Source of the DNA: Sphaerothrix gracilis
GTDB lineage: Bacteria > Cyanobacteriota > Cyanobacteriia > Phormidesmidales > Phormidesmidaceae
Length of the DNA: 64,000 nt
NCBI RefSeq assembly: GCF_030405905.1
Contig: NZ_JASATW010000006.1
Location: 208,017-272,016 of the forward strand
Reading direction: 5' to 3'
The notes under the pieces were generated by a model, which saw nothing but the letters and a program-made list of their open reading frames with translations, was not told where the DNA came from and searched no databases. A program made the position numbers and the translations under genes. Positions within the stretch are counted from its first letter, which is position 1; each line of letters starts with the position of its first letter. Of this stretch, positions 51,576 through 59,489 are shown piece after piece.

Positions 51576-52872
51576 CTTAACTAGAACCCCCCTGCGGCCC
51601 CGCCTGGCTCACTTGGCGACAGTCAGCCTAATTTTGCTGCCGTTTGTCAATCTGCTGGGGCTGGTGGGGTTTGTAGGGGTGCTGCTGCTGCGCTTGGGAG
51701 CAAGCAGCCGGGATGTTTTGGGCTGGCTGTGGCAGCGGGGCTTTGTGGCGGTGGCAGTGGCGCTGATTCTAAGCACTGGGTTTGCCAGCGATCGCCTGGA
51801 AGCCCTACTACAGCTCGCCAATTTCCTGCCCTATTTTCTGCTGCTGGGCGCTCTGGTCACCTGGCTGCCCACCCTGCCTCGGCCCTGGGCGCAGCTAGAG
51901 GAGTGGGCGAGCTGGCTGACGCTGACGACTATCCCGATCAACCTGCTGGCGATCGCGGAATACTGGCTGATGGCTCCCACAGTCATGGCTCAATATTCGC
52001 AGCAGCCTGCTTTCGCCTGGCTCTACCGCCTCAGCCTAGATGAAAATTTCGGCCACCGGGCCAACGTTATTTTTGATCACCCCAACGCGCTGGCCTGCTA
52101 TCTCACTCTGGTTCTGGGCCTGAATTTGGGGCTGATTTTGAGTCAGTCAGCCCCCTGCCACCGAGGGGGAGTCTGGCCCTATTTGGGGCTGCGCTTGCGC
52201 ACTCAGCCTGCCTGGCTGTACCTGACAGCAGGGCTGATGCTGGCGGGCATTTTCTGCTCTGGCTCGCGCAATGGCCTCCTGGTGGCGATCGCGGCGGTGA
52301 TGATGGTCACTTTTTGCGGTCAGCGCCGCCGCCTGGTGAGGCTGGCCGGGCTGGGAGGCATTTTGGCGATCGCTGGGGCAGCGCTGCTGGGGGGCATTGG
52401 CGGGCGGCAGCTTTCGGCCGGGCTGTTCACCAATGACCCCCGGATTGGGGTGTGGCGGCTGGCGCTGGCCCATATTCAAGCTAATCCGCTGTGGGGGGTT
52501 GGCCTGGGTAACTACAAGCTTTTGTACGTGCCCGGCAGCATTCCTGGCTATGACATGATCTATCACGCCCACAATTTTTGGCTGCATCTGGCGGCAGAAG
52601 CGGGCCTGCCGATTGCGATCGCCTTTAGCGGCCTTGTGGGCTGGGGCTGCTATCGCGGCGTCAGCGCTTTGATAAACGCCAAAAATTCCCCGGCTCAGCG
52701 CTGGCTGATCGGGGGATATGGCCTGGCCTTTCTGAGCTGCCTGCTGTTTTCTCTGTTTGATGTCACCCTCTACGAAGTGCGCATCAACCTACTGGCCTGG
52801 CTCAGTCTAGCGGTTATCTACAGCGCGCCGGAGCTATTAGATCAGCTTCGCCGCCCGCAGACCAAAAAATAG
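51562..52872 (+). CDS. O-antigen ligase / Wzy-type polymerase family protein
   Basis: This 436-aa protein has about ten hydrophobic helices and a large periplasmic loop. The region GLMLAGIFCSGSRNGLLVAIAAV and the later NPLWGVGLGNYKLL, HAHNFWLHLAAEAGLPIAIAFSG match the Wzy_C/O-antigen ligase domain. It overlaps the sugar transferase and completes a three-gene polysaccharide cluster. Its 3' end overlaps petL on the opposite strand by 36 bp. Confidence 0.9.
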   Translation: MGPIDLTRTPLRPRLAHLATVSLILLPFVNLLGLVGFVGVLLLRLGASSRDVLGWLWQRGFVAVAVALILSTGFASDRLEALLQLANFLPYFLLLGALVTWLPTLPRPWAQLEEWASWLTLTTIPINLLAIAEYWLMAPTVMAQYSQQPAFAWLYRLSLDENFGHRANVIFDHPNALACYLTLVLGLNLGLILSQSAPCHRGGVWPYLGLRLRTQPAWLYLTAGLMLAGIFCSGSRNGLLVAIAAVMMVTFCGQRRRLVRLAGLGGILAIAGAALLGGIGGRQLSAGLFTNDPRIGVWRLALAHIQANPLWGVGLGNYKLLYVPGSIPGYDMIYHAHNFWLHLAAEAGLPIAIAFSGLVGWGCYRGVSALINAKNSPAQRWLIGGYGLAFLSCLLFSLFDVTLYEVRINLLAWLSLAVIYSAPELLDQLRRPQTKK

Positions 52873-52932
52873 GCCCATTGCAGTGCCAAAGGCCACACCG
52901 AGTAAAAGCAGGTAAGTAATTGCGCCGCCCAT
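52837..52932 (-). CDS. petL: Cytochrome b6f complex subunit PetL
   Basis: This 31-aa protein reads MGGAITYLLLLGVAFGTAMG then LFFGLRAAKLI. It is a single transmembrane helix with the (G)-x-x-FGLR-x-x-KLI ending seen in cyanobacterial PetL. ATG 52932 has GAGGA about 10 nt upstream (52942-52946). The gene is below the usual ORF length limit and is easily missed. Its last 36 bp lie antisense to the end of the O-antigen ligase gene. PetL stabilises the b6f dimer in the thylakoid membrane. Confidence 0.85.
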   Translation of the reverse strand: MGGAITYLLLLGVAFGTAMGLFFGLRAAKLI

Positions 52933-53000
52933 TGCTATTTTTCCTCATAACTTGCTAAGAATTATTGAACCACGTTCGCTTCCCCTCGCGCATTCGACCT

Positions 53001-54116
53001 ATGAAATCCATCATTTCGGTAGCCCTGCCGCAGCAGGCGTATAACGTTGTCATTACCCCCCAGGGCACCGAGCAGATAGGAGCTTGGCTGACCGAGCGGC
53101 AGCGGCCTCTGCTGAAGGCGGGGCAAAAGGTGCTGCTGGTGTCGAATCCGGTGATTTTTAAGCATTACGGCCAGCGGGCGATCGCTTCTCTTACCCAGGC
53201 TGGATTTCAGGTGAGTCACTGCATTTTGCCTGCCGGGGAGCGCTACAAGACCCTCAAGTCGATCCAAAAGCTCTATGACGCGGCCTTGGAAAATCGCTTA
53301 GAGCGGGGGTCAGCGCTGGTGGCGCTGGGGGGCGGCGTGATTGGCGATATGACCGGATTTGCGGCGGCCACCTGGCTGCGGGGCATTGCGGTGGTGCAGA
53401 TGCCGACTTCGCTGCTGGCGATGGTGGATGCCTCGATTGGCGGTAAGACCGGGGTGAACCATCCCCAGGGCAAGAACCTGATTGGCGCTTTTCACCAGCC
53501 GCGCCTGGTGATGATTGACCCGCAGGTGCTCGCAACCCTGCCGGCCCGTGAGTTTCGCGCCGGGATGGCGGAGGTGATTAAGTACGGCGTGATTTGGGAT
53601 GCTGAGCTGTTTGAGCAGCTAGAGGCGGCTCAGCGGCTCGACCAGCTTCGCTATGTGCCAGATGAGCTGTTGCAGTCTATTCTGACCCGCTCCTGTCAGG
53701 CTAAGGCGGAGGTGGTGGCCCAGGATGAAAAGGAGGGGGGGCTGCGGGCGATTCTTAACTATGGTCACACCCTGGGCCACGCGGTAGAGAGCCTGACGGG
53801 CTATCGCAGGGTTAATCACGGTGAGGCGGTGGCGATTGGCATGGTGGCGGCGGGGCAAATTGCGGTGGCGCTGGGCTGGTGGACGCAGGCTGAGAGCGAT
53901 CGCCAGTTGGCTTTAGTTGAAAAGGCGGGCTTGCCGACTCAAATTCCGGCTGACCTTTCGATTGACGAGATGCTGGAAACGCTGAAGACGGATAAGAAGG
54001 TGAAGGACGGTCAGGTGCGGTTTGTGCTGCCGACGCGCCTAGGTGAGGCGAAGGTGACAGATCAGGTGGAGGCCAGCGTGATTCGGCAGGTGGTGGCGCG
54101 TTTGCAAGCTTCGTAG
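53001..54116 (+). CDS. aroB: 3-dehydroquinate synthase
   Basis: The protein is 371 aa from ATG 53001; a TTG start at 52965 would add 12 residues. It is the second enzyme of the shikimate pathway, NAD- and zinc-dependent. Marks: ERYKTLKSIQKLYDAALENRLERGSALVALGGGVIGDMTGFAAATWLRGI, QMPTSLLAMVDASIGGKTGVNH, MAEVIKYGVIWDAELFE, LNYGHTLGHAVES (zinc His) and NHGEAVAIGMV. Confidence 0.96.
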   Translation: MKSIISVALPQQAYNVVITPQGTEQIGAWLTERQRPLLKAGQKVLLVSNPVIFKHYGQRAIASLTQAGFQVSHCILPAGERYKTLKSIQKLYDAALENRLERGSALVALGGGVIGDMTGFAAATWLRGIAVVQMPTSLLAMVDASIGGKTGVNHPQGKNLIGAFHQPRLVMIDPQVLATLPAREFRAGMAEVIKYGVIWDAELFEQLEAAQRLDQLRYVPDELLQSILTRSCQAKAEVVAQDEKEGGLRAILNYGHTLGHAVESLTGYRRVNHGEAVAIGMVAAGQIAVALGWWTQAESDRQLALVEKAGLPTQIPADLSIDEMLETLKTDKKVKDGQVRFVLPTRLGEAKVTDQVEASVIRQVVARLQAS

Positions 54117-54157
54117 GCTGAGCGAGGGATTTCAATATATAGCGGGAGAGCAGCCCG

Positions 54158-54180
54158 GTAGGGTGGGCAATTGCCCACCT
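54158..54180. repeat. GTAGGGTGGGC palindrome, partial
   Basis: GTAGGGTGGGCAATTGCCCACCT repeats the left half of the palindrome at 28588 and 54967; the right half is cut after CCCACC. It lies between aroB and the MazF pair. Confidence 0.7.
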
Positions 54181-54228
54181 GGCTAAAACTGACAAACTGA
54201 CCGAGAGCAGACAATTTGGGGCTGAAAT

Positions 54229-54582
54229 CTACGAGATTGAATAGCCCAACGTAAACAGCAAGGTTGTTTCTAGCGCTGCTAGTGTTGACGACTCTAACTG
54301 TCCTAGCTTTTTGATCAGCCGAGTTTTGTCTAAAACGCGAAGTTGGTGACAGAGAGCAACAGATTCTTTACTCAATCCTCCCTCACCGCTGGCAATTTGG
54401 ATACACGTAGGCAGCGCGGCACGACGCAGGTTGCTTGTTACAGGAATTGTGATGATGGTTGTGGTGAATTTAGATAATGTGTTTTCCTGAAAGATAATTA
54501 CCGGGCGTGTGCCTGCTTGCTCAGATCCTCGCGTTGGATTCAGATTGGCTAGCCAAACCTGACCACGATTGATGGCAGTCAT
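54229..54582 (-). CDS. MazF/PemK-family mRNA interferase toxin
   Basis: This 117-aa protein begins INRGQVWLANLNPTRGSEQAGTRPVIIFQ, with the typical RGxVWx and RPV positions of MazF. It continues TTIITIPVTSNLRRAALPTCIQIASGEGGLSKESVALCHQLRVLDKTRLIKKLGQL. It should cleave mRNA at short sequences. It overlaps the upstream antitoxin stop by 4 bp. Confidence 0.92.
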   Translation of the reverse strand: MTAINRGQVWLANLNPTRGSEQAGTRPVIIFQENTLSKFTTTIITIPVTSNLRRAALPTCIQIASGEGGLSKESVALCHQLRVLDKTRLIKKLGQLESSTLAALETTLLFTLGYSIS

Positions 54583-54815
54583 GCCTTGTCCTCTTGGTGT
54601 AGCTGGTTGGCATAATCGGCCATACCCGCTTCGGCAAGTTCACGATCTTCTTGGGCAAATTCTCGATAAAGACTGGCAAACTGATTTAGATCAGGTGGCT
54701 TTTGCTGAAATCTGCTGCGGAATTTTAGAAATTCAATGAATTCCGCGATTTGTTGTAGTTGAGAATTGTTGAGCTGATCAATTTCTTGTTTAATGGCTTC
54801 TTTAGCAACTTGCAT
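54579..54815 (-). CDS. Antitoxin of the MazF pair (DUF2281-like)
   Basis: This 78-aa protein has helix AKEAIKQEIDQLNNSQLQQIAEFIEFLKFRSRFQ followed by an acidic tail ending in EDKA. This layout is typical of small antitoxins with a DUF2281-type N-terminus found next to MazF in cyanobacteria. ATGA overlap with the toxin. Confidence 0.8.
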   Translation of the reverse strand: MQVAKEAIKQEIDQLNNSQLQQIAEFIEFLKFRSRFQQKPPDLNQFASLYREFAQEDRELAEAGMADYANQLHQEDKA

Positions 54816-54966
54816 ATGGCTCTTGTGTAGAAAATGAGTTGTGTTGCGCTCTTACATTCTCTACTTTAGTGAGTCTAGGCTTAGAGTTGTGTGTAGTCCG
54901 ATAGAGGATGGAGCAAAGCGCAGTCTAACAGGAGACGGCGAGACTTGTACTGAGTGGAACAACCCC

Positions 54967-54992
54967 GTAGGGTGGGCAATTGCCCACCCTAC
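54967..54992. repeat. GTAGGGTGGGC palindrome
   Basis: GTAGGGTGGGCAATTGCCCACCCTAC is a perfect 26-bp palindrome of the same family as 28588-28611, located before the EACC1-like gene. Confidence 0.8.
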
Positions 54993-55058
54993 CAAAACTG
55001 AGATGGCAAGTGCTTAGTTTTACCCGCACAATGGAAAGGAGTCATTGCAAGAACTGTT

Positions 55059-55448
55059 ATGTCTAAGACTGTTTGGCTGACGATTGACTGGCGCGAGGCG
55101 GATGATGCAATGCCAGAAGCGCAGCAGGAAGCCTTTACTGAAATGCTGTTTCGGGAGCTAAACAAGTTTGATGAAGTGGAGCGGGTGGAGCGGGTAGCCG
55201 ATTCGGAAGTGCCAACAGGTGGCATGGGTGCTCAGTGGCTGTGGAATGTTTTGACCGCTGAGGTGACGGTTGAGAATATTGGCAAGCTAGCCAAAGAGGT
55301 GCAGGAGCGACTGCCGGGTAAGCCGATTGAGTTTTCGATTGAAGCAAATGCAGACGGCAAGAAAGTTTTTGCTAAGAATGTGCGCCCGGATGACCTAGAT
55401 GCCACACTGGATAAATTAGTGGCGGCGGCGAAAGAGTTAGGTCAATAG
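55059..55448 (+). CDS. EACC1-like protein (effector-associated constant component)
   Basis: This 129-aa soluble protein begins VWLTIDWREADDAM, then LFRELNKFDEVERVERVADSEVPTGGMGAQWLWNVLTAEVTVENIGKLAKEVQERLPGKPIEFSIEANADGKKVFAKNVRPDDLDATL. The alternating helix/strand order, the GGMGAQ segment and the final basic-acidic strand resemble the EACC1 domain that accompanies caspase and other effectors in bacterial conflict systems. It ends 14 bp before a caspase gene. I infer the family from pattern and context; a profile search would settle it. Confidence 0.6.
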   Translation: MSKTVWLTIDWREADDAMPEAQQEAFTEMLFRELNKFDEVERVERVADSEVPTGGMGAQWLWNVLTAEVTVENIGKLAKEVQERLPGKPIEFSIEANADGKKVFAKNVRPDDLDATLDKLVAAAKELGQ

Positions 55449-55462
55449 CGGCGATTGGATAG

Positions 55463-57388
55463 ATGACGAAAAAGGTTGCACTGCTGGTCGGAGTCGGAAA
55501 CTATGGCGCGGGACTCAAACCTCTGCAATGCCCTGCCAATGGCGTTCAAGAATTAGAAGCAGTTTTAACTAAGTCAGAGATTGGCGGCTTTGATCACGTG
55601 ATTCCGCTGATCGATCCCGATGTAGGCACAATGCGATCGCAACTAGGCGAAGTCTTTGCTTCTCTAAAAAAATCAGACCTGATACTGTTTTACTTCACCG
55701 GACACGGCATCAAAGACATGTCCGGCGACTTTTACCTAACCACAACGCAGACACAGCTTTTTGAAAACCAGCGGCTGAATCCGGGCACGGCGATCGAGGC
55801 GGATTTTATCAAACGAGTGATTCGTAACTGTTATGCCCAGCGCAAGGTGGTCATTTTAGACTGCTGCTTTGGGGCGGCGTTTGCTGATGGTTTTTCGACT
55901 ATGGATGACGGCGGCATGGACATTGAAGCGCAGCTTGGCGGTGAGGGCTGGGCAGTGCTGACGGCGGCAAACTCGCGCAACTATGCGCTGGAGCAGGAGG
56001 GGGAACCGCTGTCTGTCTATACGCGCTATTTGGTGGAGGGGCTGAAGACGGGGGCAGCAGCGGCAGCGGGAAAAGACCAGATTTCGGTGGGGCATTTGCA
56101 TGACTATGTGCGGGCCAAGGTGAAAATTGCTGCTCCCACAATGGAGCCAACGATTTTTAATGCGCAGCAGGGCTATGAGATTTTGATTGCCAAGGCAATT
56201 GTGGGCGATCCGGAGCTGAAATATCGTCAAGAATTGCAGAAGAAGATTCGGCAAGGCGTAATTCGACCTGCGGCAAGAGCCTATCTGAAGCAGCGACATC
56301 TGCGACTAGGTATTGTACCGGAGCGGGCTAAAGAGCTAGAAGAAGAGGTGCTTAAACCATACCGGGAAAAGCAAAAGCATTTAGAAACTTATACCGAAAC
56401 GCTAGAGGCGGAGCTTGAGTATGAATTCCCTTTAAGCGAGGAAGCGATTCAAGACCTGAAGGACTTGCAGCGTATTTTGAGCCTACGGGATGAAGATGTG
56501 AAGATAACCTTGAGTAATGCTTTGTCTCTAAAGAGAAAAGAACAAAATAATCCTGGGCACGGAAACAAATCGAACGAGTTTACTAAGCCTGTTTCGACTA
56601 TAGCTTTCTCCTCAAAATACATGGAAGCCGAAAAAGCCTACATGCAAAATAACTATGAGAAGGCAGCCACAGCTATCAATCAGCTAGCACAGGAGTACCC
56701 TACTGATCCCAACGTGCTTCTCTTAAGAGGACATATCTATTGCTATGGTTTACAACAATATAAAATAGCCTGTGAACAGTATAAAGCTGTCTTACAACTT
56801 ACATCTGATCCAGAGTTTACAGACTACGCCAATAGTGGGCTGACATATGCTAACCAGTTTGAAGATCTTTCCGGTAAATCGACTGATAAACCTTTGACAG
56901 AAATTGAAATCTCTCTGGAGTCTGAGAAAGGGATTGACTATGGCCACTTGGAAGAATTGCTGGAACAGCAGCAGTGGAAAGAAGCAGATCAAGAAACAGC
57001 TAAGGTGATGCTGCAAGCGGCAGGTAGAACTAAAGAAGGCTGGCTAGATGCAGAAAGTATTGAGCAGTTTCCTTGCGCAGATCTGCGGACAATCGATCAG
57101 CTTTGGGGCAAGTACAGCAAGGGTCACTTTGGCTTCAGCGTGCAAAAGGAAATCTGGCTAGAAGTGGGTGGTAAGGTAGATTATGAAACGGAGAAAAAGT
57201 TGGGCGATCGCGTAGGCTGGAGAGTGAAGGGACAGTGGATAAGCTATGATAATGTAACATTTAGCACGTCTGCCCAAGAGGGACACCTCCCTTGGGGGGT
57301 AGGGGTAGGCATAGAGAGCTTTGTTTGGGTTGAGCTTTTGTTCGGTGTTTCTCTTCTCGCGTCAAGACTTGTAGACTGTAGCAGATAA
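55463..57388 (+). CDS. Caspase-family peptidase with TPR-like region and C-terminal GUN4 domain
   Basis: This 641-aa protein has an N-terminal peptidase C14 domain with KKVALLVGVGNYG, DLILFYFTGHGIKDMSG (catalytic His81) and VVILDCCFGAAF (Cys134/135). A linker rich in charged residues follows, then a TPR-like stretch near residues 390-465 (YMEAEKAYMQNNYEKAATAINQLAQEYPTDPNVLLLRGHIYCYGLQQYKIACEQYKAVL). A GUN4 domain covers about 490-620 (LLEQQQWKEADQETAKVML, GWLDAESIEQFPCADLRTIDQLWGKYSKGHFGFSVQKEIW, YDNVTFSTSAQEGHLPWG). GUN4 binds porphyrins, so tetrapyrrole sensing is plausible. It follows the EACC1-like gene. Confidence 0.85.
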   Translation: MTKKVALLVGVGNYGAGLKPLQCPANGVQELEAVLTKSEIGGFDHVIPLIDPDVGTMRSQLGEVFASLKKSDLILFYFTGHGIKDMSGDFYLTTTQTQLFENQRLNPGTAIEADFIKRVIRNCYAQRKVVILDCCFGAAFADGFSTMDDGGMDIEAQLGGEGWAVLTAANSRNYALEQEGEPLSVYTRYLVEGLKTGAAAAAGKDQISVGHLHDYVRAKVKIAAPTMEPTIFNAQQGYEILIAKAIVGDPELKYRQELQKKIRQGVIRPAARAYLKQRHLRLGIVPERAKELEEEVLKPYREKQKHLETYTETLEAELEYEFPLSEEAIQDLKDLQRILSLRDEDVKITLSNALSLKRKEQNNPGHGNKSNEFTKPVSTIAFSSKYMEAEKAYMQNNYEKAATAINQLAQEYPTDPNVLLLRGHIYCYGLQQYKIACEQYKAVLQLTSDPEFTDYANSGLTYANQFEDLSGKSTDKPLTEIEISLESEKGIDYGHLEELLEQQQWKEADQETAKVMLQAAGRTKEGWLDAESIEQFPCADLRTIDQLWGKYSKGHFGFSVQKEIWLEVGGKVDYETEKKLGDRVGWRVKGQWISYDNVTFSTSAQEGHLPWGVGVGIESFVWVELLFGVSLLASRLVDCSR

Positions 57389-57489
57389 AGACTTCAGCCG
57401 TACATAAAGTTTTATTTTGGGCCTTTGAGCAACGGTCGGATAGGCATTTCACAAGAGATCCGTTACCTGGCACCGGAAGTCGCCTCCAG

Positions 57490-57579
57490 GGACCGTTTTT
57501 TCCGGTACTAACGAAAGGGTTTCGCTCTTATTGCAAAAAACGGTCCCTTCTTTGATCGCTTTAGCGCAAAAAACGGTCC
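57490..57579. repeat. Three copies of AAAAAACGGTCC (one inverted)
   Basis: GGACCGTTTTTT (57490-57501), AAAAAACGGTCC (57535-57546) and AAAAAACGGTCC (57568-57579). The first is the reverse complement of the other two, and the two direct copies share GC before the A-run. The first and second can form a 12-bp stem with a 33-nt loop. The role is unknown; the site lies between the caspase gene and a convergent small gene. Confidence 0.75.
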
Positions 57580-57593
57580 TTAGATGTCCTTGC

Positions 57594-57875
57594 CTACTGC
57601 CGCGATCGATAGCGGATCAGGTAGCTAAACACCTCCCCCTGCTCCGGCGTCAGCAACACCCCGGACGGGGGAATCGTCACCAGCTCGCTCCACAAGCCCT
57701 GATCAGCGTAGTTCAGCACCTGCAGAGTCTTGATCGTCGATCGCACACCCTCCGGCGACCCCATCACCAGATGGCGCAGGCGCTCCCGCTGCGGCTGAGC
57801 GCGGGGAATCGTCAGGCATAGCGGACGGGTCGCCTCCCCTGGCAGGGCAGACGAGATATAGGGGATATAAAGCAT
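57594..57875 (-). CDS. Small conserved-looking cyanobacterial protein, unknown function
   Basis: This 93-aa protein has LYIPYISSALPGEATRPLCLTIPRAQPQRERLRHLVMGSPEGVRSTIKTLQVLNYADQGLWSELVTIPPSGVLLTPEQGEVFSYLIRYRSR. It is amphipathic, without a membrane helix or signal. The ATG at 57875 is preceded by GGAGG (57886-57890), which lies partly within a strong hairpin. I recognise no family. The structured leader argues that it is really expressed and controlled. Confidence 0.65.
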   Translation of the reverse strand: MLYIPYISSALPGEATRPLCLTIPRAQPQRERLRHLVMGSPEGVRSTIKTLQVLNYADQGLWSELVTIPPSGVLLTPEQGEVFSYLIRYRSRQ

Positions 57876-57879
57876 TTAA

Positions 57880-57953
57880 GGGATTCCTCCAATAGAAACG
57901 GGTTAGGAATCCCAAAAATTCAGCCGCCCCAAACGTATACAGCACGGGGCGGC
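57880..57953 (-). promoter_or_regulatory. Two-hairpin leader with partly masked Shine-Dalgarno
   Basis: On the minus strand, GCCGCCCC/GGGGCGGC (57923-57953, 8-bp stem) is followed by GGGATTCC/GGAATCCC (57880-57913, 8-bp stem, 18-nt loop). The second stem covers part of the GGAGG ribosome-binding site (57886-57890) of the 93-aa gene. Translational control is likely. Confidence 0.55.
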
Positions 57954-58148
57954 CACGAGTACCATAGTACTCAGCCTCCGAGACTGGCTACAACAGACTT
58001 GGGGGTTAGGTGTCGGGTGTTGTTGGCGCAACTTCCGGCACCGCACGACTAAATTTTTGGGAACAGAACAAGCTGCACGCACACAGCTATAAGTCAAGAA
58101 TTTACCCTATTTAGCGCCCGCAGGCAAGTAGCAAAATCAGACAGATTT

Positions 58149-59423
58149 CTACTTCAGCGGCTCCACCGCCTCGGCTGGCCCCAAAATAGAGACATAGGGA
58201 GCCGCGAAAAACTCCGCCGCCACCGCCTGCGCCTGCTCTGCCGTCACCGCCGCGATCGCCTCGCAGAACTGCTGGTCAAACTCCATCCCCAAGCCAATCG
58301 TCTCATACCAGCCCAAGAGCTGAGCCACTTGGGCATTGGTCTGCTTGCCCAGAGCATACTGGCCCAGCAGCTTATTTTTAGCAGTCTGCAGCTCCTCTGG
58401 AATCAGCGACACCGTCCGCAGCCGCTCCAGCTCAAACTGCAGTCCTTCCAGAGCGATCGCCGTATTGGCCGGAGCCGTGCCGATATAGGCAACAAACTGA
58501 GAATCACTGATCCGCGTCGGATAAAAAGCCGAGACATCATAGGCCAGCCCCCGCTTCTCTCGCAGCTCCACAAACAGGCGGCTAGAGAGACCATTGCCCA
58601 AATAGGTGTTGAGCAGTTTCAGAGCGCTGTAGGCCGGATGCTTCACAGATGCCGTCTGATAGCCCAGCATCACGATTGACTGGTGAGTTTCCTGCACCAA
58701 AATAGAGCGGACGGGAAAGTCAGGCAGCGCCGGAAACTGAAGCGGCGGCAGCGGCGTTGGCGGCGCGGGCCAGTCGCCCAAAACGGTGTTGACTAAATCT
58801 ACCGCCTGCTCCAAACCAATCCGTCCGGCAATGCTGACCACCATGTTGTCAGGGCGGAAATAAGTCTGGTGAGCCTGCAGCAGCGCCGCGCGATCGAGAT
58901 TGGCTAAGCTCTCCTGGGTGCCGATGGCAGGCAGGGCGTAGGGATGGTCGCCATAGAGAATGCTGCGAAGCTGATTGTAGGCGACGGTGAACGGCTGCTC
59001 CTGCATAGACTGGATGCCCTGCAGCGCCAGCCGCCGCTCTAGGTCAAACTCAGCCTGAGACAGGGTAGGAAAGCGCAGAATTTTACCGGCCAGCGCCAGC
59101 ATCTCGGCAAAGTCGTCTGAAACCGTCTTGAGGCTGAGCAGGCTGTAGTCGGCAGAAGCATCGGTGCCCAAACTGGCGCCTACCGATTCCACCTGCTCGG
59201 CAATGTCCATCGAGCTAAGGTCAGCCGCCCCCTTCGTCAGCAAAGCCGCCAGCAGGTTAAACAGTCCGGCCTGCGATCGCAGTTCTCGCCCGGTGCCCGC
59301 CCGCACAAAGATACGAGCGGCCACAATATCTGCAACTGGATTCTCAGCAACTAAGACAGTGAGGCCATTGGCAAGAACGGTGCGGTGCGTGAGCGGTTGG
59401 CTGACGGAGGTTGATACAGTCAC
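58149..59423 (-). CDS. M16-family peptidase-like protein lacking the zinc motif
   Basis: This 424-aa protein is a pitrilysin-type fold with two homologous halves. The usual HxxEH is replaced by FNLLAALLTKG in the first half, so it cannot bind zinc in the usual way. The later Arg/Tyr-type pair (FVELREKRGLAYDVSAFYPTR) is kept. It therefore resembles the catalytically inactive subunit of a heterodimeric M16 peptidase, with the active partner at 59490-60743 just upstream on the same strand (66 bp apart). Confidence 0.88.
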   Translation of the reverse strand: MTVSTSVSQPLTHRTVLANGLTVLVAENPVADIVAARIFVRAGTGRELRSQAGLFNLLAALLTKGAADLSSMDIAEQVESVGASLGTDASADYSLLSLKTVSDDFAEMLALAGKILRFPTLSQAEFDLERRLALQGIQSMQEQPFTVAYNQLRSILYGDHPYALPAIGTQESLANLDRAALLQAHQTYFRPDNMVVSIAGRIGLEQAVDLVNTVLGDWPAPPTPLPPLQFPALPDFPVRSILVQETHQSIVMLGYQTASVKHPAYSALKLLNTYLGNGLSSRLFVELREKRGLAYDVSAFYPTRISDSQFVAYIGTAPANTAIALEGLQFELERLRTVSLIPEELQTAKNKLLGQYALGKQTNAQVAQLLGWYETIGLGMEFDQQFCEAIAAVTAEQAQAVAAEFFAAPYVSILGPAEAVEPLK

Positions 59424-59489
59424 TCGGAGAAGCAGGGGGTAAATTTAGCACATACAGGAAGCATCATAGCTAACTTAGTAGCCCCATCC

